The position numbers were made by a program, and so were the translations under genes. Positions 18,293 to 27,376 of a DNA stretch of 63,224 nucleotides are shown here, in pieces. The notes under the pieces were generated by a model that saw only the letters and a list, made by a program, of their open reading frames with translations, was not told the origin of the DNA and searched no databases. Every line of letters starts with the position of its first letter. The first letter of the stretch is position 1. Source of the stretch: Acidobacteriota bacterium. Its GTDB lineage: Bacteria; Acidobacteriota; Terriglobia; Terriglobales; Acidobacteriaceae. The stretch is taken from NCBI GenBank assembly GCA_021818105.1, contig JAKAFB010000013.1, positions 1 through 63,224 on the forward strand, written 5' to 3'.

Positions 18293-19378
18293 TCATGCAG
18301 GCAGCGCAGCCATGCCCGGAGCACGGTCGCGGAGCTCCATGCGCAGGGTAGGAAGCGCGTGGGGATAATGTGCGCGGACGAATTCAATCATCTTTTCGCG
18401 GACTTCGCAACGCAGGTCGAAGTTCTTGCCGGAATCGGCTGAACTCATGAGACAGCGCAGCTCCATGGTGCGCTCACTGAGGTTGGTGACCTGAAGGCCA
18501 CAGACGCGGCCATCCCAGAGCGGCGACTGCTTGACGATCCGCTGAAGCTCGTTGCGGAGCGGCTCGACGGGAATGGAGTAATCGACGTAGAGGAAGGCAG
18601 TGCCCATGATGTCGGCGCCGCTGCGCGTCCAGTTGGTAAAGGGCTGCTCAATGAAGTAACTCAGAGGCACAATGAGGGTGCGCTGATCCCAGATTTTGAC
18701 GACGACGTAGGTGCTGGTGATTTCAGCGATGCGGCCCCACTCGCCAGCAATGACGACGACATCGTCGATGCGGATGGGCTCAGTAAGCGCAATCTGCATG
18801 CCCGCTAGGAGGTTGGAGGCTGTGGACTTGGCAGCGGTGGCAAGAACAAGAGAAGCCAGGCCGGCGGACGCGAGCAGACCGGTGCCGAACTTCCATAGCT
18901 GAGGATTTTGCAGGCTCCAGAGCAGGGCGGCGGCATCCAGCACGACCACGAGAGCGATGAGCATGCGACGGAAGAACTGAATCTGCGTGTGTATCTGGCG
19001 GGCGCGCAGGTTGTTCGCCTGCGTGATGTCAAAGCGACGCTGCACGACTGCTTCAAAGAGATAGACGGCGCTAATGGCCAGCCAGCCCAGGAGCAGCACG
19101 ATGAGAATCCACAGGTAGTGCTCAAGCTTGCCGCGCAGTCCTGCGGGAATGACGCCGATGGCGGGCAGGATGATGAGAAGGCCGATGGCCAGCAGGATGG
19201 CGCGCGCAGGTTTGGCCAGGTATTTGTGAATATTCAGGCCGGGAGCACGTCCGGCATTCTGCTTCCTGCGCATCAGGCGAAAAAGAAAGAAGTGTATGCC
19301 GTTGCCAAAGACAATCACAATGCAGAAGAGAAAAATGCCCAACAGCCAGTCGTGGATGTTGGATACGATGAAGGCCAT
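18293..19378 (-). CDS. MscS-family mechanosensitive ion channel
   Basis: A 361-residue inner-membrane protein with about five predicted membrane helices followed by the MscS pore helix (GLLASAGLASLVLATAAKSTASNLLAG). The MscS beta domain follows (DVVVIAGEWGRIAEITSTYVVVKIWDQRTLIVP), then a C-terminal alpha/beta domain. These channels open on membrane tension and release osmolytes during osmotic downshock. AAAGGAG lies 5 bases before the ATG. It converges on the upstream amidohydrolase with 6 bases between the stop codons. Confidence 0.92.
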   Translation of the reverse strand: MAFIVSNIHDWLLGIFLFCIVIVFGNGIHFFLFRLMRRKQNAGRAPGLNIHKYLAKPARAILLAIGLLIILPAIGVIPAGLRGKLEHYLWILIVLLLGWLAISAVYLFEAVVQRRFDITQANNLRARQIHTQIQFFRRMLIALVVVLDAAALLWSLQNPQLWKFGTGLLASAGLASLVLATAAKSTASNLLAGMQIALTEPIRIDDVVVIAGEWGRIAEITSTYVVVKIWDQRTLIVPLSYFIEQPFTNWTRSGADIMGTAFLYVDYSIPVEPLRNELQRIVKQSPLWDGRVCGLQVTNLSERTMELRCLMSSADSGKNFDLRCEVREKMIEFVRAHYPHALPTLRMELRDRAPGMAALPA

Positions 19379-19498
19379 TCCGTCTCCTTTCGTTTCTCAA
19401 CTTGATTTCTAAGGGGTTTGACGCGTGAACCGGCGCATCGCGCTGCCTGGGAATGCGTGAAGCCAGGAAAGGCCAGCGGCTGACATAATGCAAAGTGC

Positions 19499-20446
19499 AT
19501 GAAACTGCGGGCTTATCTGCTGATGGTGTTTGTGGTGGCGGTATGGGGTTCGACCTTTGTGCTCATCAAGAACGCACTGGCGGACGCAACACCCGCGGCC
19601 TTCAACCTGATTCGTATGACGCTGGCCTTTGTGCTGCTGGCGGTTGCGTATCAGCGGTTCTGGGACAGGATTAGGCTGCATCATCTTGGAGCAGGCGCGC
19701 TGGTGGGATTCTTTCTGGCGGCGGGATACCAGTTTCAGACTACGGGATTGGCAAGGACGACACCTTCGAAGTCGGCGTTTATCACAGGGCTGGTGGTGGT
19801 GCTGGTGCCTCTGTTCTCAGCGGTGCCGGGCTTGCGGCCGCCGGGAAGCCGGCCGCCGCGCTGGAATGCCTATCTGGGAGCGGCGATGGCGTTTGTGGGT
19901 ATCCTGCTGCTTACGGCGCCGCCGGTGGCTCAGGCGCACACACCGGGCAATGTGATGGAGGGCATCGCTTCCCTGCTGCCTGACCTGCACTCGATTAACT
20001 TTGGCGATGTGCTGACTCTGGGATGCGCGGTGGGATTTGCCTTCCATTGCATTGTGCTGGGCCATGTTTCGCCGCGGATTCCATTCCAACCATTGGCGCT
20101 GTTGCAAGTGGGGTTTTGCGCGGTCTTCATGGCTCTCAGCCTGCCGCTGATCGAGCGTCCGCATGTGGTGTGGACGGCACGGCTGTTGGTGGCGCTAGGC
20201 ATTGCCGCGGCGCTGGCCACGGCGGCGGCGTTTTCCATCCAGAGCTGGGCGCAGGCGGTGCTGCCCTCAACGCATATTGCCCTGCTGCTGACACTGGAGC
20301 CGGTGTTTGCGTGGATTACATCATTTGTGTTCATGGGCGAGCGGCTGGGAATGAGGCCGGCAACGGGGGCGGTGATGATTCTGGCGGGGATTGCTCTCAC
20401 GGAGCTGGTTCCACAGCCTCACGTGCCAACAGCGCACGAAGCGTGA
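19499..20446 (+). CDS. EamA/DMT-family transporter
   Basis: A 315-residue integral membrane protein with ten predicted helices arranged as two EamA repeats. The N-terminal motif VVAVWGSTFVLIKNAL and the second-half motif LEPVFAWITSFVFMGERLG (conserved proline, then GE) are typical. The family exports metabolites such as amino acids or purines, but specificity cannot be predicted. It starts at ATG 19499. It is divergent from the MscS gene, with about 120 bases between them. Confidence 0.9.
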   Translation: MKLRAYLLMVFVVAVWGSTFVLIKNALADATPAAFNLIRMTLAFVLLAVAYQRFWDRIRLHHLGAGALVGFFLAAGYQFQTTGLARTTPSKSAFITGLVVVLVPLFSAVPGLRPPGSRPPRWNAYLGAAMAFVGILLLTAPPVAQAHTPGNVMEGIASLLPDLHSINFGDVLTLGCAVGFAFHCIVLGHVSPRIPFQPLALLQVGFCAVFMALSLPLIERPHVVWTARLLVALGIAAALATAAAFSIQSWAQAVLPSTHIALLLTLEPVFAWITSFVFMGERLGMRPATGAVMILAGIALTELVPQPHVPTAHEA

Positions 20447-20606
20447 AAAACCAGTGGAACGGTCTGCGCATCCAAAAAGATATTGGTTCTGCCTTCGCAC
20501 CATGCACGAATTTCGTTCCTGCTACGGTTTCCTCAGCAACCGCGTCTAAACCGTCAAGTTACCTGCGCATAGCCCGCCTGGCCAGCGGCCGCAATACACT
20601 GCTGGC

Positions 20607-20612
20607 TATAAT
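20607..20612 (+). promoter_or_regulatory. Candidate -10 element (TATAAT) of the HtrA gene
   Basis: A perfect TATAAT lies 66 bases upstream of the htrA start codon. No clear -35 hexamer is seen at the normal distance. Confidence 0.4.
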
Positions 20613-20678
20613 GAATGTGAATGGTGTAAAGAACACACCAGCCCCCGGGGCTGGCCACCCAACGAGGTCATCAAGCCC

Positions 20679-22298
20679 ATGAGATCGCTTTTCGAACGAT
20701 TCCGCGCACATCGCCTTGCTTCAGTCTTTGTGCTTCTTGCCACGCTTTCGGCTGCCATTGTGGCCGGTTCCTTTGCCGCCCACGGCGTTCGCGGACAGGA
20801 GAAGCAGAACGATAGCTCGGACGCTACACCGATCAAGGTGGTCAACTCCACAGTACCACCGAACGAGTTTGTGAAGATTGCCAAGATGGTTGGGCCGGCG
20901 GTGGTGAACATCAATACGCAGACCTTTCCGAAGCAATCGAGCAAGCGGCGCTTCCATGGACGGACCATGCAGCCCACACCGCAGGGGCCGGATGATAACG
21001 GGGGTGATGACGAGCAGCAGGGTCCGGACAACTTCCAGGACTTCTTTAACCGCTTTTTTGGTGGGCAGATGCCTGACCAGGGAGACCAGGGCCAGGGCGT
21101 ACAGGAGTCGCTGGGTTCGGGCTTCATTGTGGACCCGAAGGGCTACATCATCACGAACAACCACGTCGTTGAGAAGGCAGACAAGATTTACGTGAAGCTG
21201 TCGACGGATCCAGATACGCAGGACCTGGGCAGACCGGCGCGCGTGATTGGCACGGATAAGGCCACGGATCTGGCCGTAATCAAGATTGACACCAATACAC
21301 CGCTGCCGACGGTGAAGCTGGGCAACAGCGATCTGGCACAGGTGGGCGACTGGGTGGAAGCCATTGGCAGCCCGTTTGCGCTGTCACAGAGCGTGACAGC
21401 GGGCATTATATCCGCGAAGAACAGGACAATTCAGCCCGGCGCCGCTGGCCAGTTCCAGCACTTCATCCAGACGGATGCGGCGATCAACCCAGGCAACTCC
21501 GGCGGGCCGCTGCTGAACATGAATGGCGATGTCATCGGCGTGAACACGGCGATCTTTACGCAGTCGGCCGGATACGAGGGCATTGGCTTTGCGATGCCGT
21601 CGAACACGGTGGCGAAGGTGTACAACGACCTGATCGGGCCGAGCCACAAGGTGGTGCGCGGCTCCATCGGCATCCAGTTCCGCGAAGGGCTGTCGGGAGC
21701 GGTGAACCGCGTTTACGGCTTTAAGAATGGCGTACTGGTTCAGCAGGTAACACCGGGCGGACCGGCGGATAAGGCCGGATTGAAGGCAGGCGACATCATC
21801 ACCACGATTGACGGGCGAGGCATCAAGGACGGCGATGACCTGGTAACCGAAATTGCCAGCCGCAGGCCAGGCTCGACGGCGCGGATCGGCTTTATGCGCG
21901 ACGGAAAGCCGCAGGACACGACGGTGACGATTGGCGACCGCGACAAGGTATTTGCCGACTTGACCGGACAGCAGTCCAACGTGGAGCCGGAGGAGCCGGG
22001 CAATGCGGGCGAGGCGAAACTGGGCATTGTGGTGCGCGAAGCTTCACCCTCGATCACTGCGAAGCTGCACATGCCGGGCATGGTGATCCAGTCAGTACGG
22101 ACAGGATCCTTTGCTGACCTGCAGGAGCTTGCACCCGGACTGGTCATCATTCGTATCAACAAGCAGCCAACGGGCACCAAGGCGGAGTTTGACGCAGTGG
22201 TGAGCAAGCTGAAGTCGGGCGATGACGTGGTGTTTGAGGTGATGGATCCACGGCGGCCCAACGACGGCATCAACTACATCGGCGGCACACTGCAGTAA
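20679..22298 (+). CDS. HtrA/DegP-like periplasmic serine protease
   Basis: A trypsin-like protease and chaperone of the periplasm, 539 residues. A signal peptide or anchor (LASVFVLLATLSAAIVAGSFAAHG) is followed by a long Gln/Asp/Gly-rich linker typical of the DegP LA loop. The protease domain has the catalytic triad H162 (ITNNHVV), D197 (ATDLAVIKID) and S274 (NPGNSGGPLL). Two PDZ domains follow, the first around NGVLVQQVTPGGPADKAGLKAGDII and the second at the C-terminus. GAGGT lies about 10 bases before the ATG at 20679. It is probably induced by envelope stress, though no sigma-E-type promoter is evident. The gene could be degP, degQ or mucD; no symbol is assigned. Confidence 0.94.
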   Translation: MRSLFERFRAHRLASVFVLLATLSAAIVAGSFAAHGVRGQEKQNDSSDATPIKVVNSTVPPNEFVKIAKMVGPAVVNINTQTFPKQSSKRRFHGRTMQPTPQGPDDNGGDDEQQGPDNFQDFFNRFFGGQMPDQGDQGQGVQESLGSGFIVDPKGYIITNNHVVEKADKIYVKLSTDPDTQDLGRPARVIGTDKATDLAVIKIDTNTPLPTVKLGNSDLAQVGDWVEAIGSPFALSQSVTAGIISAKNRTIQPGAAGQFQHFIQTDAAINPGNSGGPLLNMNGDVIGVNTAIFTQSAGYEGIGFAMPSNTVAKVYNDLIGPSHKVVRGSIGIQFREGLSGAVNRVYGFKNGVLVQQVTPGGPADKAGLKAGDIITTIDGRGIKDGDDLVTEIASRRPGSTARIGFMRDGKPQDTTVTIGDRDKVFADLTGQQSNVEPEEPGNAGEAKLGIVVREASPSITAKLHMPGMVIQSVRTGSFADLQELAPGLVIIRINKQPTGTKAEFDAVVSKLKSGDDVVFEVMDPRRPNDGINYIGGTLQ

Positions 22299-22316
22299 AA
22301 CGGGTCAGCAAGGTTT

Positions 22317-22347
22317 CGCAGGGAACGGCATGGAGTCGCTCCCTGCG
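22317..22347 (+). terminator. Hairpin after the HtrA gene
   Basis: CGCAGGGA and TCCCTGCG form an 8-bp stem with a 15-base loop, 18 bases after the stop codon. No T-tract follows, so this is a moderate terminator candidate. Confidence 0.4.
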
Positions 22348-22442
22348 GAGCCGATGTTGCCGGGAAATTCCGGGCAAGCCTAGCCGGCTTGATGAGATCC
22401 AACATAAAGAAAATAAAAGAGTAAGCCGAAAGACGTCTCGGC

Positions 22443-22520
22443 ATGATGTACCAAGGTACCGCTACCATGCTGGCACTTGGACTGGCTTTATTGTTGGCGA
22501 ATGGTGTTCTGGCCCGGTAG
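22443..22520 (+). CDS. Putative 25-residue hydrophobic micro-protein
   Basis: A short frame encodes MMYQGTATMLALGLALLL followed by ANGVLAR. It looks like an isolated signal peptide or single membrane helix with an Ala-x-Ala-like end, then stops. It lies 48 bases before the peptidoglycan-binding-type gene. There is no strong ribosome binding site. It could be a small membrane protein, a leader peptide or chance. Confidence 0.25.
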   Translation: MMYQGTATMLALGLALLLANGVLAR

Positions 22521-22567
22521 AATTCAGAGGAACGACCTTCCCTAGTTTCTTTTTGAGGTAAACCAGC

Positions 22568-23041
22568 GTGCTTTCATTTCGAGCAAGCCTGGCTCTGGCG
22601 TTGTCGGCGGCACTAGTTGCGTCACCAGCCTTCGCCACACACCCACACCACGCGCCCGCAAGCGGACACTCTCACAAGACAGCACATCACAAGACCGCAA
22701 AAAAGAAGCACGAGCGCCGCGTGCGCGGCCAGCAGGCGATTGAGCCGGACCGCGTGATGCAGATACAACAGGCGCTGATTCGCGAGCACTACCTGAACGG
22801 TGAACCGACCGGGAAGTGGGACATCGAGACTCAAACGGCAATGCAGAAGTTCCAGGCCGACCAGGGCTGGCAGACGAAGCTGATGCCGGACTCTCGGGCG
22901 CTGAAGAAGCTGGGACTGGGAGCGGATTACTCCGAAGCCATCAATGCGAACACGGCGTCGTTTACCGACCCGCCGCCCATCAGTACGATTCCTTCCGCAC
23001 AGGCGGAAGGTTTCACTGCAGCTTCAGGGGCGAATCAGTAG
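22568..23041 (+). CDS. Secreted peptidoglycan-binding-like domain protein
   Basis: A 157-residue exported protein. The signal peptide (ASLALALSAALVASPAFA) is followed by a His/Lys-rich linker (HPHHAPASGHSHKTAHHK, then KKKH). The PG_binding_1-like domain reads VMQIQQALIREHYLNGEPTGKWDIETQTAMQKFQ, the classic three-helix repeat pattern with GxWdxxTxxAvxxFQ. A short Pro/Ser tail ends it. The role is probably cell-wall attachment, and the histidine-rich stretch might bind metal. A GTG start follows a TGAGGT element. A strong terminator follows the stop. Confidence 0.8.
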   Translation: MLSFRASLALALSAALVASPAFATHPHHAPASGHSHKTAHHKTAKKKHERRVRGQQAIEPDRVMQIQQALIREHYLNGEPTGKWDIETQTAMQKFQADQGWQTKLMPDSRALKKLGLGADYSEAINANTASFTDPPPISTIPSAQAEGFTAASGANQ

Positions 23042-23071
23042 AAGCTGGAATGTAAAAGGGAGCACACAAGC

Positions 23072-23097
23072 AAGAGGGCCGCAGATGCGGCCCTCTT
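23072..23097. terminator. Bidirectional intrinsic terminator
   Basis: AAGAGGGCCGC-AGAT-GCGGCCCTCTT makes a perfect 11-bp stem followed on the plus strand by ACTTTTT. It separates the peptidoglycan-binding-type gene from the convergent carboxylesterase. Confidence 0.88.
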
Positions 23098-23120
23098 ACT
23101 TTTTGGATGGCTAGTGCCGG

Positions 23121-24689
23121 CTACTGCATACGGAACCGGGGCATTCCTTGCAGCAGGAATTCATAGCGAGGACGCAGGGTATCCGGCCCGGAGGTAATGG
23201 TGCTGTCAAGATGGATGAGTTCGTCTTTGGCGCCATATCTGGGCCATTCAGGGAGACCGGGTCCGTTGGGGTCACCTGTTCTGGCAAAGTTGGTCCAGTA
23301 GGTCATCATCTGGTCGCTGAGCTTCCAGTCTTCCGGCCGCCAGACGGCACCGGGACGTGTGGCGAGAGTGCCAAAGACGTACTCGATGTCATCGGAGTGG
23401 AAGGCGAAGGTGCCGGGATGGAACTTGCTGGGCGTAGCCGCAAGCTCCAAGTGATAACGGTAGACGGGGGAGTCGCCGGTCTTACGATGCGCCTCAAGCC
23501 ACTTCCAGGTGCTGAATGCGATGAAGGCGTCGCCACCGTAATCGATGGCAGAACGAAGGGCCTCAGCGTCGGTGTTGCCAGGATAGAGCTTAAGGAACTC
23601 GGGAGCGCGGTCCTTGAAAAGGGCCTCGGCCTGCGCTTTCCACTGGTCCACAGTCATACCGTGCATAGCCATGAAGCTGCCTTCGTCACGGTTCCAGCCG
23701 GCAAGCAGCGGGACGTGGGCCTGCTTCCCTTCCGCGTAGGTTTGTGGGACAGGCTCGGTGAGGACCTTGCCATCGACGTCCGGCGCAAAGCCGTTCACGC
23801 CCTTCTTTCCGGCTGCTTCGAGGATCTTGCCGGTGGGGAGGGCGCGGAGCTCGGTAAGAGACTTGACGTCGAGCGAGGCGACCCATTGGTCATCGTGCTT
23901 TTCACGCTCGGCGAGTGAATCTGTGGGCAGCACGTCGCTGAAGGCGCCGCCGCTTTCTCCGATGGCCTTCTGGAAGAGTCCCTGCGCCATGGGCGAAGCC
24001 ATGAGCGTGCTGACGGCGAAGGAGCCAGCGCTCTCACCGAAGATGGTCACGTTGTTGGGATCGCCGCCGAAGTTCTTGATATTGCTCTTAACCCAGTGCA
24101 ACGCGGCAATCATGTCCATGAGGGCGTAGTTGCCAGCGGAGCCTCCCTGCTCCTTAGCGAGGTCAGAGCTGGCGAGGAAGCCGAAGACACCGAGGCGATA
24201 GTTGATGGTGATGAGGACGACACCCTTCAATGGGAGGAAATCGCCGTTGTGGCGCGGCTCAGAGCTGGCGCCGCCGGAGTAACCACCGCCGTGTATCCAG
24301 AACATGACGGGCAGTTTGCTGCCGGACTTGGCGCTGGCCGGAGTGTAGACGTTGAGAAAGAGGCAATCTTCGCTGGGACCGCTGTCCAGGAAGATCATGT
24401 CGGCAAAGACAGGGTTCTGGGCGCAGTGCGCGCCGAACTCCGTGGCCGAACGCACTCCCTTCCATCTGGCTGGCGGCTCGGGGGCCTTCCAGCGTAGATC
24501 GCCGACGGGCGGGGCCGCATAGGGCAGGCCAAGAAACGCGCGCACCTTGCCCTCGTTGATGGTCTTACCGTGAATTTTGCCCTGTGCGGTCTTCACGGTG
24601 AGCGAGTCAGCGTGAGCCGGAGCGGACAGTCCCAGCGCAAGGGTTGCAGCCGTAAAAGCACACAGCACCCGCATGCAGATTTGCGTCAT
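23121..24689 (-). CDS. Secreted type-B carboxylesterase
   Basis: An alpha/beta-hydrolase of the carboxylesterase type-B (acetylcholinesterase-like) family, 522 residues. The signal peptide is VLCAFTAATLALGLSAPAHA. The nucleophile is S220 in IFGESAGSFAV. The oxyanion loop is WIHGGGYSGGASS, the acid is the Glu of WNRDEGSF, and the histidine is in AFHSDDIEYVFG. EDCLFLNVYTP is the conserved type-B signature. GGAGGAAAATT precedes the ATG. It should hydrolyse carboxylic esters outside the inner membrane; the natural substrate is unknown. Confidence 0.93.
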   Translation of the reverse strand: MTQICMRVLCAFTAATLALGLSAPAHADSLTVKTAQGKIHGKTINEGKVRAFLGLPYAAPPVGDLRWKAPEPPARWKGVRSATEFGAHCAQNPVFADMIFLDSGPSEDCLFLNVYTPASAKSGSKLPVMFWIHGGGYSGGASSEPRHNGDFLPLKGVVLITINYRLGVFGFLASSDLAKEQGGSAGNYALMDMIAALHWVKSNIKNFGGDPNNVTIFGESAGSFAVSTLMASPMAQGLFQKAIGESGGAFSDVLPTDSLAEREKHDDQWVASLDVKSLTELRALPTGKILEAAGKKGVNGFAPDVDGKVLTEPVPQTYAEGKQAHVPLLAGWNRDEGSFMAMHGMTVDQWKAQAEALFKDRAPEFLKLYPGNTDAEALRSAIDYGGDAFIAFSTWKWLEAHRKTGDSPVYRYHLELAATPSKFHPGTFAFHSDDIEYVFGTLATRPGAVWRPEDWKLSDQMMTYWTNFARTGDPNGPGLPEWPRYGAKDELIHLDSTITSGPDTLRPRYEFLLQGMPRFRMQ

Positions 24690-24764
24690 AATTTTCCTCC
24701 GCGCAATACCTTACAGGACGGGCCGGGGAGCGCGCGAGTTTCAAACGACGAGTTTGCAGCGCAC

Positions 24765-26108
24765 TCAACGACCTTCGGCGAGCATTTCCGGGGCAAGGAG
24801 GTCGGCGATGGTTTCGCGGCGGCGGATAAGACGCGCCCGAGAGCCCTCAACAAGAATCTCAGGGGGGCGCATGCGGGTGTTGTAGTTGGAGCTTTGCGCC
24901 ATGCCATAGGCTCCGGCATCGAGGAGAGCAACGAGGTCGCCGGGCTGGACGGGAGCAAGCTTGCGATCACGGGCGAAGAAGTCGCCGCTCTCGCAGACGG
25001 GGCCGACGACATCCACGGTATGGGCACGGCCTGGCCGCGGCGTTACGGGGACGATCTCGTGGTGGGCCTGGTAGAGCGCGGGACGGATGAGGTCGTTCAT
25101 GGCCGCATCCGTGACGACGAATGTCTTGTTGCCGTTGCGCTTGACATGGAGGACTCGGGTGACAAGCGCACCGGCCTGGGCGACGATAAAGCGGCCGGGC
25201 TCCAGTAGGAGACGGCCCTCGAAGCCCTCAAGCGCAGCCTGCACAGCAGCTGCGTATTCGCGGACTTTGGCGGCGGGGTCGAAGCTGCCGCCGCGGTAGT
25301 CAATACCGAGGCCGCCGCCGGCGTCTACGGCCTTGAGAACGATGCCAGAGCTATTGAGCTGGCGGACGAGCTTGTTGACGCGCTCCATGGCTGCGCCGAA
25401 TGGATCAGCAGAGCGGATTTGCGAGCCGATGTGGACGCTGACACCGTGCGGCTGGAGCCAGCGGTTCCCTGCCGCACCCTGGTACAAGCGGAGAGCCTGG
25501 CGAATGTCAATGCCGAACTTGTGCTCGCGCAGGCCGGTGGAGATGTAGGGATGCGTCTCCGCGAAAACGTCTGGGTTGACGCGGAGGGCGAAGCGGGCAA
25601 CGTGCTTGAGCTTGCGGGCACGGTCGGCAAGGAGTTCAAGTTCAGTTTCGCTTTCTACATTGAACTCAAGGATGCCGGCTTCAAGGGCGCGGTCGATTTC
25701 AGCGGCAGTCTTGCCTACTCCGGAGAAGACAACGCGGCCAGCCGCCTGTGGAGCAGCAACGAGGACGCGCTCGAGCTCGCCGCCAGAGACAATGTCAAAG
25801 CCGGCGCCGTGGGAGGCTAGGAGCTTGAGGATGGCGAGCGCTGAGTTGGCCTTGACGGCGTAGCAGATGAGGTGATCGCGCCCGGCGAATGCCTGCTGAA
25901 AAAGCCGGAAGCGCTCAAGGATTTGATCCGCAGAGTAAACGTAGAGCGGCGTGCCGTGACGGCGAGCGAGCGTTTCAAGAGACACTTTGCCGCAATGCAG
26001 GACGGGGTTCTCCTGAGGATAGTGAAAGGGGCGCACTGGGGAATGGGCGATGAGCTTCAAGATGTGCTTCCAGTGAAATATTGTGGCGCTCCTTTGAGCG
26101 TAACGCAT
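24765..26108 (-). CDS. lysA: Diaminopimelate decarboxylase
   Basis: LysA decarboxylates meso-diaminopimelate to L-lysine with PLP. The PLP lysine is K86 in ICYAVKANSALA. HIGSQI, DAGGGLGIDYRG and LLLEPGRFIVAQAG follow, and the C-terminal GPVCESGDFFARDR supplies the active-site cysteine of the other subunit. The longest frame starts at ATG 26108, but the ribosome binding site AAAGGAG (26089-26095) lies downstream of that ATG. It is spaced 7 bases from an in-frame ATA at 26081. The true N-terminus is therefore uncertain. It is the third gene of a pspC / hydrolase / lysA run, 35 bases after the hydrolase. Confidence 0.94.
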   Translation of the reverse strand: MRYAQRSATIFHWKHILKLIAHSPVRPFHYPQENPVLHCGKVSLETLARRHGTPLYVYSADQILERFRLFQQAFAGRDHLICYAVKANSALAILKLLASHGAGFDIVSGGELERVLVAAPQAAGRVVFSGVGKTAAEIDRALEAGILEFNVESETELELLADRARKLKHVARFALRVNPDVFAETHPYISTGLREHKFGIDIRQALRLYQGAAGNRWLQPHGVSVHIGSQIRSADPFGAAMERVNKLVRQLNSSGIVLKAVDAGGGLGIDYRGGSFDPAAKVREYAAAVQAALEGFEGRLLLEPGRFIVAQAGALVTRVLHVKRNGNKTFVVTDAAMNDLIRPALYQAHHEIVPVTPRPGRAHTVDVVGPVCESGDFFARDRKLAPVQPGDLVALLDAGAYGMAQSSNYNTRMRPPEILVEGSRARLIRRRETIADLLAPEMLAEGR

Positions 26109-26143
26109 TGCGCAGGAATTGCACGCGAAGGACGGGCCGGAGT

Positions 26144-26977
26144 TCAGGCACTAAGACGGGCAAGCCAGGGCGCAAAGAGCGAGGCAACGGCGTCTGGCTG
26201 CTCATAGGCGGCTAGATGGCCAGCATGAGGCAACAGGTGGAAGTCGCAGCCTCCGGGCGCGGTGCGGAAGACCTCCATCTCAGCGGGAGTGATGACGGGG
26301 TCTTCTCCGCCGGCGATGGCGAGGACCGGCACAGTGATGGTGGCGACGGTGGGCACGGAGTCAGGGCGCACGGCAAGGCCAGCCTGCACGGCGATGAGCG
26401 CCTCGGGCGAAATGGTCATGCGCTGGCGAAGCTCGGATTGGACGGCGGGCAGGTTCTTTTGCGTGGTGAGGCCGATGAGGCTCTGCGCCATGCCATCAAA
26501 GACGGCAGAGGTTGCCCCGGCACGCGCCTGGGCGATGGTGGCCGCGCGCTTGAGGAAGTTGGCTTCCGCATCAGGTTGAGGCTTAGAACAGACAAAGGCG
26601 AGGCCATGCATGCGCCGAGGGACACGACGCCAGAGCTCGAGCAGAACGTAGCCGCCTATGGAGCAGCCAGCGAAGACGGCGCTGGGAATGTCCAGACGGT
26701 CAAGCAGCCTGAGAACGTCCATGGCGAGTTGTTCCATGGTGAGCGCAGGAGCATCGGGCACATGCGGGAACAAGCCGATGGGAAGGCCAGTGCCCAGATC
26801 GGAGGCCCCGTGACCGCGCAGGTCGGGCACGATGGCCCGGATGCCAGTGAGGCGGGCAACGAGAGGATTCCAGAAGAAATAGTCGAAAGGGGTGGGATGC
26901 AGGAACACCACCGGCATCCCTGTGCCGGAGTCATAAAAAGCAAGGGTTGCGTCGCCAGATTGCCAAGTTTGCTTCAT
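26144..26977 (-). CDS. Alpha/beta-fold hydrolase
   Basis: A 277-residue single-domain alpha/beta hydrolase without a signal peptide. It has VVFLHPTPFDYFFW (oxyanion strand), PDLRGHGASDLG, the nucleophile elbow GCSIGG (serine near residue 105), the acid in IAGGEDPVITP and the histidine in LLPHAGHLAAYEQP. The fold covers esterases, lipases and C-C hydrolases, so the substrate is open. Its ATG overlaps the upstream PspC stop codon by four bases (ATGA), which implies translational coupling. lysA follows 35 bases later. Confidence 0.88.
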   Translation of the reverse strand: MKQTWQSGDATLAFYDSGTGMPVVFLHPTPFDYFFWNPLVARLTGIRAIVPDLRGHGASDLGTGLPIGLFPHVPDAPALTMEQLAMDVLRLLDRLDIPSAVFAGCSIGGYVLLELWRRVPRRMHGLAFVCSKPQPDAEANFLKRAATIAQARAGATSAVFDGMAQSLIGLTTQKNLPAVQSELRQRMTISPEALIAVQAGLAVRPDSVPTVATITVPVLAIAGGEDPVITPAEMEVFRTAPGGCDFHLLPHAGHLAAYEQPDAVASLFAPWLARLSA

Positions 26978-27291
26978 ATCCTGGGAGGATACGCTCCTGA
27001 GGCGTCAAGCGGCTCCTCGGGAATGCCGACCCAACCAGCAAGGTAGGCGATGCCGACCAGACCACCTGTAAAGAGGCAACTGACGACGGTAATGATGCGC
27101 ACGAGTGCAACATCCCACCCATAGGACTGTGCGAGGGCTGCGCAAACACCGGCGATCTGGCGGCCGGCGCGGGGACGCATCAGAGGCCTGGACTGCGCCG
27201 GTGCGGCTCCGGCCACGACCGTTCCGCAACTGGAGCAGAAGCGCGCGCCTGTCGGCAATGCTGATCCGCAACGATGACAATAGAACGCCAT
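26974..27291 (-). CDS. Zinc-ribbon plus PspC-domain membrane protein
   Basis: A 105-residue protein. An N-terminal zinc ribbon (FYCHRCGSALP and FCSSCG, two CxxC pairs) is joined to a PspC domain (AGRQIAGVCAALAQSYGWDVALVRI) with one hydrophobic helix (VVSCLFTGGLVGIAYLAGWVGIP). PspC proteins are linked to envelope stress responses. The ATG at 27291 has GAGGG about 8 bases upstream and begins directly at the zinc ribbon; the open frame back to 27351 lacks support. The stop overlaps the hydrolase start. Confidence 0.88.
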   Translation of the reverse strand: MAFYCHRCGSALPTGARFCSSCGTVVAGAAPAQSRPLMRPRAGRQIAGVCAALAQSYGWDVALVRIITVVSCLFTGGLVGIAYLAGWVGIPEEPLDASGAYPPRI

Positions 27292-27376
27292 AGATGGACC
27301 CTCTTTCTGGAACCACAACCTCAGGAAAACTATACGCGTACGGGCCTGCAACGGTTCCCCATTTCAGGCGAGTGGG

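Noticed and set aside
24765..26200. Lysine riboswitch upstream of lysA
   Set aside because: The 35-base gap to the hydrolase leaves no room and no aptamer-like sequence is present.
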